Positions 16,560 through 25,353 of a stretch of 47,593 nt of DNA are shown here, piece after piece (the stretch's first letter is position 1; the number at the start of each line of letters is the position of its first letter). The DNA is from Candidatus Kapaibacterium sp. (GTDB lineage Bacteria > Bacteroidota > Ignavibacteria > Kapaibacteriales > UBA4661): contig JANYDO010000359.1 in NCBI GenBank assembly GCA_025363605.1, positions 1 through 47,593 of the forward strand, read 5' to 3'. The notes beneath the pieces are model-generated. The model did not search any database. It was not told where the DNA came from and saw only the letters and a program-made list of their open reading frames with translations. The position numbers and the translations under genes were made by a program.

Positions 16560-17804
16560 ATGCTCACCACCCACGACTTTACCAACGATGTCCGCGACGA
16601 AATAGCAGCTTTCAAGCGGGACTTCAACCTTGCCGCCGCGACTAATCTTCTCTATACAAAGCCCGATAACGGCGAACGCGTTGGGTTCATGGATGTTGTC
16701 ATCGAAGGCGGTGGCGTGAAGGGGATTGCGGCGTTAGGGGCACTCTTTGCGATAGAAGAGTGCGGTTTGCGATTCCGTAAGATTGCCGGAACAAGTGCCG
16801 GTGCGCTCAATGCCGCCTTTCTGGCATGCGCGGGACGGAGTGCTGCCGACCACAGAACGTCTCAACTGCTGGAAGTATTGGCAAATATAGATTTCCTGCG
16901 CTTTGCCGATGGTGGTGACGATGCACAAGCAGTAGTGCGCCTTCTGACGCTTCCCGACAATGACAGTGCTCTCGAAACCTTTATGAATCGTGCAAAAACG
17001 ACGGTCGCTATGCTGCGGAATTTGAACGAGGTGATTGTGCGCTTGGGATTGAATCCGGGCGGGCGCTTGAAGGGTTTTTTGTGTTCCGAACTTGAGAAAC
17101 TCAATCGTGGCGAGGAGTTTACAGTTGGTTCGCTTCGGCGCAAGTGGCGGCGCGATGCGATAATGATTGACGGCGAATATCTGGAGCAGGATTTTCAAGT
17201 CGTGGCAACGAATATTTCTCAGCGCCGAAAGGTGGTCTTTCCGTTGGACTTGGAAGATTATGTGCGCGATGCCAATTCTATTCTCGTTGCAGATTTGGTG
17301 CGGGCTTCGGCTTCAATTCCCATGTTCTTTTCTCCCTTCCGGCTTAGTGATTTCTCGACTCCGCCTGAAAATATGAAAGCGTCACATTCTACTTGCTTTG
17401 TGGATGGCTTTATTGTGTCTAATTTTCCACTTTCTATTTTTGACGTATCCGATTTTGCTCGTCCGCCGAAATGTCCTACGTTTGGGTTGACCATTGAAGA
17501 TGATTCGCCGCAAGCCGACAATCAGGAACTGGACAATCTCGTAAAAATCGGGCTGGCAATTTTTCAAACCGCCAGCCAGCATGGCGACAAGGGCTATATC
17601 CACGGCAATCCGCAGAACGCCGCGCGAATTGTGCATATTAGCAATCGCATTCGGCGTGGTGAGAAAGAACATTTTGTGAGCGCGATTGACTTTAACCTCA
17701 GCGATAGCGACAAAATTCAACTCTTTCATAATGGTGTGCGGGCTGCGCTGGACAAGCTGGCAACCTGGAATTTTCACGATTATATCCGGCATTATCGTCG
17801 CTGA
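16560..17804 (+). CDS. Patatin-like phospholipase
   Basis: 414 residues. The three patatin signatures are in place: the oxyanion-hole loop EGGGVKG at residues 49-55, the nucleophile S79 in GTSAG (77-81), and the second catalytic residue D282 in FVDGF. These enzymes use a Ser-Asp dyad to release fatty acids from lipids. The protein has no signal peptide or obvious membrane helix, so it probably works in the cytoplasm or at the inner membrane face. It may use phospholipids or stored lipid. The DG motif reads DGF, not DGG or DGA, a mild deviation. It follows the HicA fusion by about 45 bases and precedes the broken nucleotidyltransferase, with no evident functional link. Confidence 0.92.
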   Translation: MLTTHDFTNDVRDEIAAFKRDFNLAAATNLLYTKPDNGERVGFMDVVIEGGGVKGIAALGALFAIEECGLRFRKIAGTSAGALNAAFLACAGRSAADHRTSQLLEVLANIDFLRFADGGDDAQAVVRLLTLPDNDSALETFMNRAKTTVAMLRNLNEVIVRLGLNPGGRLKGFLCSELEKLNRGEEFTVGSLRRKWRRDAIMIDGEYLEQDFQVVATNISQRRKVVFPLDLEDYVRDANSILVADLVRASASIPMFFSPFRLSDFSTPPENMKASHSTCFVDGFIVSNFPLSIFDVSDFARPPKCPTFGLTIEDDSPQADNQELDNLVKIGLAIFQTASQHGDKGYIHGNPQNAARIVHISNRIRRGEKEHFVSAIDFNLSDSDKIQLFHNGVRAALDKLATWNFHDYIRHYRR

Positions 17805-17913
17805 GAGAATACCGCAAACGCACGGCTTGGAAACACGATAGCGATTCCGTAAATTGAAATGCTTTCTATCAAAAGCATTTTTACAGAATGACGACCATAT
17901 CCAGCGAGGAATT

Positions 17914-18188
17914 ATGCGCGTTACACAACACCATCTTGATACCATTGTCAAATGGGCAAAGCATTACGGCGCACGGAAGGTTATTCTCTTCGGTTCTGCA
18001 CTTGAAACGCCCGATGATGCGAACGATATTGATATTGCTTGCGATATGAAGGGATTGGGAATATTTGCTTTTGCGGGAAAATTGAAGAAGAACTGCGCGT
18101 ACCGATAGATGTAGTGCCACTCACACCGCGCAATTACTTTGTGGAGCTTGTTGAAGAGCGTGGAAAGGTGCTGTATGAAACTCTCTGA
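17914..18188 (+). pseudogene. MNT-type nucleotidyltransferase, frameshifted
   Basis: The ATG follows GCGAGGA. The product begins MRVTQHHLDTIVKWAKHYGA and contains the polymerase-beta-like site LFGSALETPDDANDIDIACD (GS followed by DxD). Near 18075-18085 the frame breaks: the reading frame ends at 18108, while the next frame continues the family sequence as LRVPIDVVPLTPRNYFVELV and ends at 18188. Restoring one G in the GGG run at about 18078 would rejoin both parts. MNT proteins often pair with HEPN proteins as toxin-antitoxin modules, and the small remnant downstream could be such a partner. A sequencing or assembly error cannot be excluded. Confidence 0.8.
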
Positions 18189-18262
18189 CCTACAAAAAGA
18201 TATTTTTATTTCAAGACTTCCAACTCCGCCTCCAATCCCATCTCCAAACACTTGAAGCGTAA
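18175..18262 (+). pseudogene. Short remnant, possibly the start of the nucleotidyltransferase's partner
   Basis: An ATG at 18175 overlaps the end of the nucleotidyltransferase frame, as expected for a coupled second gene. It reads MKLSDLQKDIF, and a shift in the following T-rich stretch would continue as LFQDFQLRLQSHLQTLEA to TAA at 18260. It is only about 29 residues and lies directly against addA. It may be the truncated N-terminus of a HEPN-like helical partner. Evidence is thin. Confidence 0.25.
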
Positions 18263-18270
18263 TTTCCTCT

Positions 18271-21200
18271 ATGTCTAATAACTTCACTCGCGAACAAAAA
18301 ATCGCCCAAAGCGCCGATCGTCACTTGGCTGTCACTGCCGGTGCGGGCGCAGGCAAGACAAGCGTTCTGGTGCAACGCTTCGCCTATCTGCTTTTTGACG
18401 ACATTCTTCGTGCCGATGTGCGGAATATCACGGCTATCACCTTCACACGCAAAGCCGCCGCCGAGATGCACCACCGCGTTAGTCAAGAAATTGAGAAGCG
18501 CCTTGCTAACCCTGAGTATAAGCCGCAATGGGGGCGTATTAAAGCTGTCCGGGAGCGCTTTTCAAGTGCCAATATTTCCACCATTCATAGCTTTTGTGCG
18601 CGGTTGCTGCGTGAATTTCCCATCGAAGCGGGTGTGAACCCGAACTTCACTGAGCTTGAGGAACACGAAGGCGTACAGATGAAGGAACACGCCATTATGG
18701 AGACGCTAGAAGAATGGTTGGAGGCAAAAGAAGAAAGCAAAACGATAAAAGCGAAAGGGAAGAAAAGTGCTGAAGATGACGTACATGAGCCGTCCGAAAA
18801 GCAAATTGCCGCACGGCGTGTCTGGATGCTCTTCGGCAAAAGAGATTTGGTGGAAATGCTCAAAACCTTGCTTGGAAGCGCCGAGCGTTTCAACGAACTG
18901 GAGGAACTCTACCGCCAGCACAGTATTGACGCGCTCTTGCAGATAACCGAAGAAATGTTTGTGTCGCGTTTTTTTACGACAGCCCAGCAGTATTGCGCGA
19001 CACTGGATGGCGCTTTGCGCACACTTGATTTTGATGCGTTTTCCGCCACAACGCGCCCAAAACTGGACGCACTCGACAGCACGTTGGGAATCCTTCAAAA
19101 CCAACTGACGAGACTGCAAGAATCCGCTACTGAAGCGCCTTCGCAGCAAACATGGCGCACGGCACAAGATTTCTGGCAACGCTTCTGTTCAGTGATATTT
19201 GAAAACGGCTTAATCTCGAAGTCCACCGGTACGATAAGCGGAACGAGTGTCAATAAAAAATCTGAGAAAAATTTCTTGAACCGTGACCGTTACGTGCTTT
19301 TGAACTCAGAAGCAAACGCGCTTTTCGTTGATGTGGCTCAGATGGCATCGGTCATTCCTCATTCCACGCATGACCGCGCGATGCTGGAAATTATCCATAT
19401 CCTGCTTGGTATTGCCCGTGAAGCATGGACGCTTGTGCGCGAGGAAAAAGAGCGTTTGGGAGCGCTTGATTTTGACGATTTGGAACTCAAGGTAGATAAG
19501 CTCTTGGATAATGAAGATGTTTGCTCCCGAATCCGCATGAAAACACGCTTTCTGATGATGGATGAGTTCCAAGACACCAACGAATTGCAATATCGTCTGG
19601 CAAAAAAAATCATCGGTCGGCTTGGTGAGCAAACTCTTGGTGAGCAAACTCCTCGTGAGCAAGCTGCTCGTGAGCAAGCTGCTCCCGACGAGGAAATATC
19701 AGCCTCCGGCACAAATTTGTTTATTGTCGGCGACCCCAAGCAAAGTATCTACCGCTTTCGTGGTGCGGACGTGCGCGTTTTTGCCAAAGCAAAGCGTGAT
19801 ATTGAGGCACTCAACAAGCGTTTTCTTGCCGCAGGGCAGATTGCGCCGGACTTTCGGACACCTCTTGGCAATATGCCAGCACTCAGCGAAATGGAGAAAG
19901 CAGGAAACATAGGGCTTCGCGCTACCTTTCGCCTTGTGCCGGAAATTGCTGCCTTTGTTAATTGCGTCTGCGGCGACCAGCTACGCCGCACAAAGACGGA
20001 GTTTGATGTTGAGTATGACGATATTGTCTGCGGTGTGGGGTCGTCTCAGTTGCAAGGCACTGTTACGATGCTCCTTGCGCGGTATCCTTATTCAAAAAAT
20101 GCTTCGAGTGCGGAAGCGGCTTCAGTCGAGAGCGAAGCAGATTCGGGCGGAGAGAGCGATGGAGAGAATGAAGAGTCGTTTATTTCCGATGCCCAACTTC
20201 TTGCTGAGTATTTTCGCGCTATTGCCGACGGTACGACTGCGGAGCCAGTGATGGTGCGTTCTACCGACGGTACACCGCGTCCGGCTCTCTACAGCGATAT
20301 GATGATTCTCATGCGCTCACGAAACGGCATGGAGAGCCTACTTGCAGCGCTTCGTCGCTGTAATGTTCCCTTTCTGGTCGTGGGAGGGCGGGGATTTTAT
20401 GAGCGGCAAGAAATTCTGGATATTCGCTCGTTTTTGCTCTTTTTGCAAAATGCCAACGACGACATCGCGCTTGCTGCCTTGCTGCGGTCGCCTTTTTTTG
20501 CTGTTAGCGATACCGAACTGTATGGCATTAGCCGCACAGAGGTCAGCGCCAGCGACGGAAGCGGCGTGAATTCGCTCTGGGAGCGCTTTGGCGAGTATTG
20601 CGGTAGCCAAGCAACAAGTGAGAACGCTCGCCGTGCATACGCCACACTCACGAACTTACTGCCTCTGGCTGCACAGCTATCCATACCAACTCTTATCCGC
20701 ACTATTTTGGAGCAAACCGCATGGCGGGCGATGATTGCTGCCGACGAGCGCTTCGACCAGATTGAGGCAAATTTGGAAAAGTTGCTTGTTATTGCCCGCA
20801 GATACGAAAACAAGGGCTTTCGTAATTTGTACGATTTTGCTGAAGAACTGCGCCGTTTGGCGCTCTATGCTTTCAATGAAGGTGAGGCAGATTCCGGCGC
20901 AACGAAAAATGCGGTGCAGATATTCACCATTCACGGTGCAAAAGGCTTAGAAGCGCCTATCGTGGCGGTGTACAACGCTAATTCCGGTTCGGGTGGTTTC
21001 GGAGGTGGTTTGTCCTTCGATACAGCGCTTGGAATGTCCTTCAAAATGCTTCGTGCCCGCGAAGACGGTACGATGGAGCATCTCTCCACGCCGCTTTATC
21101 ATATTGCTTCCGAGAAAGACCGTCTTGCCGAAGAAGCCGAATCCAAGCGTCTGCTCTATGTGGCACTGACGCGAGCAAAAGACCATTTAATCATTGCCGG

Positions 21201-22362
21201 AAAATGTCAGGAAACCGCTAAAGGCGATATGAAAAAGCCGCAAGGCTTCTTGTGGATGATGTTGGAAAGTCTGAACGCGGAGGGAAAGAATCTTCTGGTG
21301 CTGCCTTCTCTCGACTTTCCGATGCAGAAATTGGACATTTTGCAGGGTGAAGAGTTTACCCAGCGCGAGGTGCAATTTCGTATTCCCATCATTCGTGCGC
21401 GGGAGCAGTTTTTGGCGGATTTTTCTTCCGCCGCAGATCCTCACACTCCGTACAACGAGGAACGTCAACACAACAAGGAACGTCAACGAAATATAGACGG
21501 TATTTCCGTTGAATCACTTGCGGCAGTTCAAAATCTCAGTGCAGTCGTCCATCTTCCGCCAATGCTGCTTGGCACGCTTTCCAGCAGCATCGAAGGCGAT
21601 TTTTATTCTGCCTCGCAGTTGCAGCTTTTTCGCCGTAATCCTGATGAATACGAGCGTCTGTACCGTCTGGGACTGCCACCGGCGGACGATGAAGGATATT
21701 TCACCGGACGAGCTTCCGGCACAGACGACGATGGCGACGAGACGCTCGGCACGACTGCGGGCGAAAGTATTCATGCGGTCTTGCAGCATTTGCCGCTCTG
21801 GATGAATACCGAAGGTGCTGTGCAGCCAAGCGAATTCCAGCGTACACTTGAGCGTGTTCTGCCCTCTACGCGCCGCACGTTCACGCCTGCACTTCATGCA
21901 CGGATTCAGCGCGAGACACAGGCTGTTGCCAGCGCACCACTTGTGCGGCGTTATGCTGAGGCGCTTTTGGGTGGGCAGTACGAATACCCAATCACGATGC
22001 CGCTTGGCGCAGATTTCCTTATCGGAGCGATAGATGTGCTTGTCAAAACGCCGTCGGGAGCGCTGGAAATATGGGACTGGAAAACGAATCGTGTCGGTGC
22101 GGGGCGTGATATGGACAGGCTCTTGGCGGAATACCGCTTGCAACTGGAAGTCTATGCGTTTGTGGCTTCATGTCTTCAGCCGGAGCAAGAATTTTTTACC
22201 ACGCGTTTGCTCTTCACGCGCCGCGCTACATCGAATGCGCAGGACGACGAATGGACGCGAACACTGGAGTTCACGCGGCTGGATATGCCCGTCATTGAGG
22301 AAAAAATTCAGCGCATTATCCAAGAGATTCGTGCTGTGAGCTATGGTTTGGCGGTGAGGTGA
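18271..22362 (+). CDS. addA: AddA-type ATP-dependent helicase-nuclease
   Basis: 1363 residues. It is a UvrD/Rep-like helicase joined to a C-terminal RecB-family nuclease, as in AddA, which processes double-strand breaks for recombination. Motifs in order: Walker A TAGAGAGKT (K29), motif Ia TFTRKAAAEM, STIHSFCARLLREFP, Walker B MMDEFQDTN, GDPKQSIYRFRGADV, then TIHGAKGLEAPIV and LLYVALTRAKDHLI, and the nuclease centre GAIDVLV...IWDWKTN (D1255, D1269, K1271). The AddB partner is not nearby. Four 15-nt tandem repeats between Walker B and the next motif encode GEQTL/REQAA units. The stop overlaps a possible GTG of the next gene, and the sensor kinase follows closely. Confidence 0.93.
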   Translation: MSNNFTREQKIAQSADRHLAVTAGAGAGKTSVLVQRFAYLLFDDILRADVRNITAITFTRKAAAEMHHRVSQEIEKRLANPEYKPQWGRIKAVRERFSSANISTIHSFCARLLREFPIEAGVNPNFTELEEHEGVQMKEHAIMETLEEWLEAKEESKTIKAKGKKSAEDDVHEPSEKQIAARRVWMLFGKRDLVEMLKTLLGSAERFNELEELYRQHSIDALLQITEEMFVSRFFTTAQQYCATLDGALRTLDFDAFSATTRPKLDALDSTLGILQNQLTRLQESATEAPSQQTWRTAQDFWQRFCSVIFENGLISKSTGTISGTSVNKKSEKNFLNRDRYVLLNSEANALFVDVAQMASVIPHSTHDRAMLEIIHILLGIAREAWTLVREEKERLGALDFDDLELKVDKLLDNEDVCSRIRMKTRFLMMDEFQDTNELQYRLAKKIIGRLGEQTLGEQTPREQAAREQAAPDEEISASGTNLFIVGDPKQSIYRFRGADVRVFAKAKRDIEALNKRFLAAGQIAPDFRTPLGNMPALSEMEKAGNIGLRATFRLVPEIAAFVNCVCGDQLRRTKTEFDVEYDDIVCGVGSSQLQGTVTMLLARYPYSKNASSAEAASVESEADSGGESDGENEESFISDAQLLAEYFRAIADGTTAEPVMVRSTDGTPRPALYSDMMILMRSRNGMESLLAALRRCNVPFLVVGGRGFYERQEILDIRSFLLFLQNANDDIALAALLRSPFFAVSDTELYGISRTEVSASDGSGVNSLWERFGEYCGSQATSENARRAYATLTNLLPLAAQLSIPTLIRTILEQTAWRAMIAADERFDQIEANLEKLLVIARRYENKGFRNLYDFAEELRRLALYAFNEGEADSGATKNAVQIFTIHGAKGLEAPIVAVYNANSGSGGFGGGLSFDTALGMSFKMLRAREDGTMEHLSTPLYHIASEKDRLAEEAESKRLLYVALTRAKDHLIIAGKCQETAKGDMKKPQGFLWMMLESLNAEGKNLLVLPSLDFPMQKLDILQGEEFTQREVQFRIPIIRAREQFLADFSSAADPHTPYNEERQHNKERQRNIDGISVESLAAVQNLSAVVHLPPMLLGTLSSSIEGDFYSASQLQLFRRNPDEYERLYRLGLPPADDEGYFTGRASGTDDDGDETLGTTAGESIHAVLQHLPLWMNTEGAVQPSEFQRTLERVLPSTRRTFTPALHARIQRETQAVASAPLVRRYAEALLGGQYEYPITMPLGADFLIGAIDVLVKTPSGALEIWDWKTNRVGAGRDMDRLLAEYRLQLEVYAFVASCLQPEQEFFTTRLLFTRRATSNAQDDEWTRTLEFTRLDMPVIEEKIQRIIQEIRAVSYGLAVR
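19624..19683 (+). repeat. Four 15-nt in-frame tandem repeats inside addA
   Basis: GGTGAGCAAACTCTT, GGTGAGCAAACTCCT and twice CGTGAGCAAGCTGCT encode GEQTL, GEQTP, REQAA, REQAA. They form a surface-loop insertion between the DEFQDTN and GDPKQS motifs, where length changes would be tolerated. Confidence 0.85.
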
Positions 22363-23518
22363 GATTGAAAAACCTTGAATATGTCCGAGACAATATTTTC
22401 CCCATTGTACATTCGCTACATATGCTTTTACGTCTGGTAACTGCCACGTTCATTTTCCGGCTTTGGTGCGCTGTTGCCATATATTGCCTTACCTTATCGT
22501 GCTTTGCCTACGGGCAAAATACTCTGCCACGAGAACAAACACCGAAGCCAGTCACCAACGCAAAACTCCGCCACCTCGCCGATTCGCTCCAAGAGCAGGC
22601 GCTCAAGTTCTGCAAGAATACCGATAACTACGCCAGCGCAATCCCCCTTCAACTCGAGGCGCTGCATATTTGGCGCGACCTTGCCGATTCCACGAACATT
22701 GCCCGTGCGCTTGATGTTCTCTCGCGCGGCTTTGCTGCTATCGGCGACACCGACCGCGCTCGGCGCTACATAGACGAAGCACTTCTGCTTTTCGACCGCC
22801 AACACACTGTGCGTCCGTATTTGACGACACTGGTCTATCTTGCTTTATTGGAGCAGGCAAGTGGGCGGGTGAGTGCTGCTGCTGCGGCTTTAGAGCGAGC
22901 AGATGCCTACATCGTTCTGCGGCACGTTCAAGACTCGCTGCTCATCCCATCGTCGTTGTACGGGCAAAAAGCAGAGTTTGCGCTTCGTGGCGGTGATTAC
23001 GAAGCCGCGCTGAGATATAATGCAATCTCGGCACGACTTTTCGCCTTGAAGAAAACAAACGCAAGCGCGACGAATCAAGGAGCAAATAAATGTGCCGAAG
23101 CAGTCTTTCTTGCTCGTGTGTGGTGCGCACAGGGCAGGTGGAGTGCTGCATTGCAGTTGCTCTCACCTGTACGGGCAGACAGCACTCGTGCCGGTTTGCT
23201 CAAAACATCGATTCTACTTGATTGGTACCAAACTGCCGCAAAAGCCTTTGCCGGAGCGCGGCGGTACGACTCCGCGTACGTCTATGAATGCGCCGCCCGT
23301 GCCATACACGACACCCTTCAATCCCGCACAAAAGCACAAACACTCGCTAATCTCCAAATCCGCTATGACGTAGAGCGCAAGGATGAACGCTTCCGAGCGC
23401 TTGAGCGCGAGCAACAACTGCAAAACCGCACAGTGCTATTTCTTGTCTTTGGAATTGCGCTGCTTCTTGCATTACTGCTCTTGGCGGCGTGGGCATATCG
23501 CTTAAAGCAGCGTGGAGA

Positions 23519-23582
23519 GCGGCTTTTGCAAGAGCGCAATCGAGAGCTTCGCGGCTTTTGCAAGAGCGCAATCGAGAGCTTC
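23519..23582 (+). repeat. Exact 32-bp tandem duplication that breaks the kinase frame
   Basis: The 32-base unit beginning GCGGCTTTTGCAAGAGCGCA and ending CGAGAGCTTC occurs twice without a gap. As 32 is not a multiple of three, it shifts the frame; deleting one copy gives an uninterrupted kinase. Such a repeat can revert by slippage or recombination. Confidence 0.95.
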
Positions 23583-23716
23583 AACGACTGAACGCGGAGA
23601 AAATGGAGTTTTTAGGCGTTGTGGCGCACGACCTCAAAAATCCGCTTCTTGGTGTAAAAATGGCTGCCGAACAAATTTACAGCACCACAAACCACCACAA
23701 ACAAGCAGACGAAAGA

Positions 23717-23746
23717 GCGCAAATCGAAAAAGCACAAATCGAAAAA
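23717..23746 (+). repeat. Two 15-nt tandem repeats (AQIEK) in the kinase
   Basis: GCGCAAATCGAAAAA and GCACAAATCGAAAAA encode AQIEK twice in a linker just after the H-box helix. They have the same period as the repeats in addA and in the PEPCK-like gene. Confidence 0.75.
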
Positions 23747-24436
23747 GCACAAACAATTATCCACACAACCGAAGCAATGCTCCGTGCCGTCAAAATGCTG
23801 CTCCGCGCACAGACTCCCGAACTGGACCCAAAGCATGATGCACAGCTAAGTACAGAGTCAAATGCAGAGTCAAGCACAGCAACAAATTTTTGGCTGCAAG
23901 CCCCCACCGCGTTTGATGCTGTCAAGCGCGTTCGTATTATTGTGGACGACTTTGCCGACCGTGCCGAAGCCAAAGGTATTTCGCTCGCGTTTGTATCATC
24001 CGAACCCGCTATTATACTGACGCTTGACGAAGACGCTTTCTACCGTATTGTAGAAAATCTCATTTCCAATGCCGTCAAATACTCGCCAAAACGGGCAACG
24101 GTGCATATCTGTTTGGAAAGTGCCGCCGACCCAAATGTAGATGTGGAAAGTCACCGCACAAGCCCTCAAAGGTGTTATCTTTTCGTAACAAATGAGGGCG
24201 ACGGCATCAGCCCGGAAGAGCAGGCGCAGCTTTTTCTGCCGTACAAGCAGCTTTCTGCCAGACCGACCAACGGCGAGGATTCGACGGGTTTGGGGCTTTC
24301 GATTGTCAAACGCTATGCCGAGGCGCTCGGAGGCGGCGTGCGCTGCGAAAGTAGTCTTGGGAAAGGAGCGACATTTATCGTAGATTTGCCGCAGCAATTT
24401 TCTCACTTCAAAAGCGCCTGACGTTATTTTTGCTTT

Positions 24437-25069
24437 ATGCTTCCAATGCCGTTTCGTATCGTGCTTGCCGACGACCACGCGATGGTCAAAGAGGGAATCC
24501 GCGCTTGGCTGGAATCCGCGCCGGACATGACGATTGTGGGTGAGGCAGAATCAGGGGCTGGGACACTGGAAATAGTGCGGAGTGTGCTGCCCGATGTGCT
24601 GGTGCAAGATATTCGGCTGCCGGATATGAGCGGAATAGAAGTGGTACGGCGGATTCGCAGGGAATTTACGCCGGAGCGCCTGAAGATACTGGCACTCAGC
24701 GGCTCGGAGCAGTATTCCGCACGGAGTGTGCTGCTGGCGGGTGCAAACGGCTACTGCGCCAAAGAAGAATCCCGCGAAACCTTGCTTGAAGCCGTGCGCT
24801 GGGTTTTTGCGAGCAACGAAGAATACATCAGTCCGCTTGCCCGCAAGCACTACGAAGCAAGCGGTGAAGCTATTCGCAAAGCAAACTTGACGACAATGGA
24901 ACTCCGCGTCCTTGCTCTTCTCAAAGAGCCGAATAGCGAAATGGCAACAATACTTTCCCTCTCCGAAAAAACTGTCCGTAACTATCTTTCGACAATCTAT
25001 GCCAAGCTCTACGTGTCTTCGCGCTTTGATGCTATCAAATGGGCGGAGCGCTACGGACTCCTTGACTAG
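24437..25069 (+). CDS. NarL/LuxR-type response regulator
   Basis: 210 residues. The N-terminal receiver domain has the acidic pair D12/D13, the phospho-acceptor D58 in VLVQDIRLPDMSG and K109 in YCAKEES. The C-terminal LuxR-type helix-turn-helix (LTTMELRVLALLKEPNSEMA onward, with LSEKTVRNYLSTIYAKL as the DNA-binding part) should bind target promoters once the receiver is phosphorylated. It starts 15 bp after the kinase, so the two form a two-component pair. With the kinase frame broken, this regulator may be without its phosphodonor. An ATG at 24446 is an alternative start. Confidence 0.93.
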   Translation: MLPMPFRIVLADDHAMVKEGIRAWLESAPDMTIVGEAESGAGTLEIVRSVLPDVLVQDIRLPDMSGIEVVRRIRREFTPERLKILALSGSEQYSARSVLLAGANGYCAKEESRETLLEAVRWVFASNEEYISPLARKHYEASGEAIRKANLTTMELRVLALLKEPNSEMATILSLSEKTVRNYLSTIYAKLYVSSRFDAIKWAERYGLLD

Positions 25070-25256
25070 GTCGTGAAAAAAATGTGTGAAAAAAGTCGCT
25101 TTCTTGTGCTATAAGAAGATTTGCAACGTGCGGCATATCTTATCTTTGGTATGAGCCTGTGAATCTTGGAGGGGTCGAACGGCTTTTATACTCCATCCCT
25201 GTCTCATCTGATATACCGAAAAAAAAATCTGTAAAAAAAAATGCCGCCTGCCGTAA

Positions 25257-25276
25257 ATCGGGACATTTGTCCCGAT
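25257..25276. promoter_or_regulatory. Inverted repeat ATCGGGACA-TT-TGTCCCGAT in the leader of the giant surface gene
   Basis: A 9-bp perfect inverted repeat with a two-base centre, about 80 bp before the ATG at 25354. It could be an operator or a leader hairpin. The surrounding 25070-25353 is otherwise non-coding, with runs of A and no recognised gene. Confidence 0.35.
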
Positions 25277-25353
25277 ACTTCGTGTGTATGTTTGCTGGAG
25301 TGTTTTTGGGACACTGTTCACACTTCCTTTTTACGTTTTTTTTGGAGTTTACT

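Larger units (their letters stand above)
22422..24421 (+). pseudogene. TPR sensor histidine kinase split by a 32-bp duplication
   Basis: The first frame (to 23591) has a signal peptide (MLLRLVTATFIFRLWCAVAI onward), TPR-like repeats with DIARALDVLSRGFAAIGDTD-type helices, a transmembrane helix (TVLFLVFGIALLLALLLLAA) and the start of a coiled coil. It ends early. The second frame carries the coiled coil, the H-box FLGVVAHDLKNPLLG, the N-box NLISNAVKYSP and the G-box DSTGLGLSIVKRY, ending at 24421. Removing one copy of the exact tandem repeat at 23519-23550/23551-23582 restores one frame (RLLQERNRELQRLNAEKMEF). Start 22422 is preferred over GTG 22359 because it gives a clean signal peptide. It forms a pair with the response regulator 15 bp downstream. 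As read, it would not signal unless the frame is restored. Confidence 0.9.

Noticed and set aside
22359-22421. GTG start of the sensor kinase overlapping the addA stop
   Set aside because: A start at 22422 gives a clear signal peptide, while the extra 21 residues are polar and not family-like. Coupling is possible but less likely.
25159-25353. N-terminal extension of the giant surface protein to 25159
   Set aside because: The added residues would hide the signal peptide, and a ribosome site sits before 25354.
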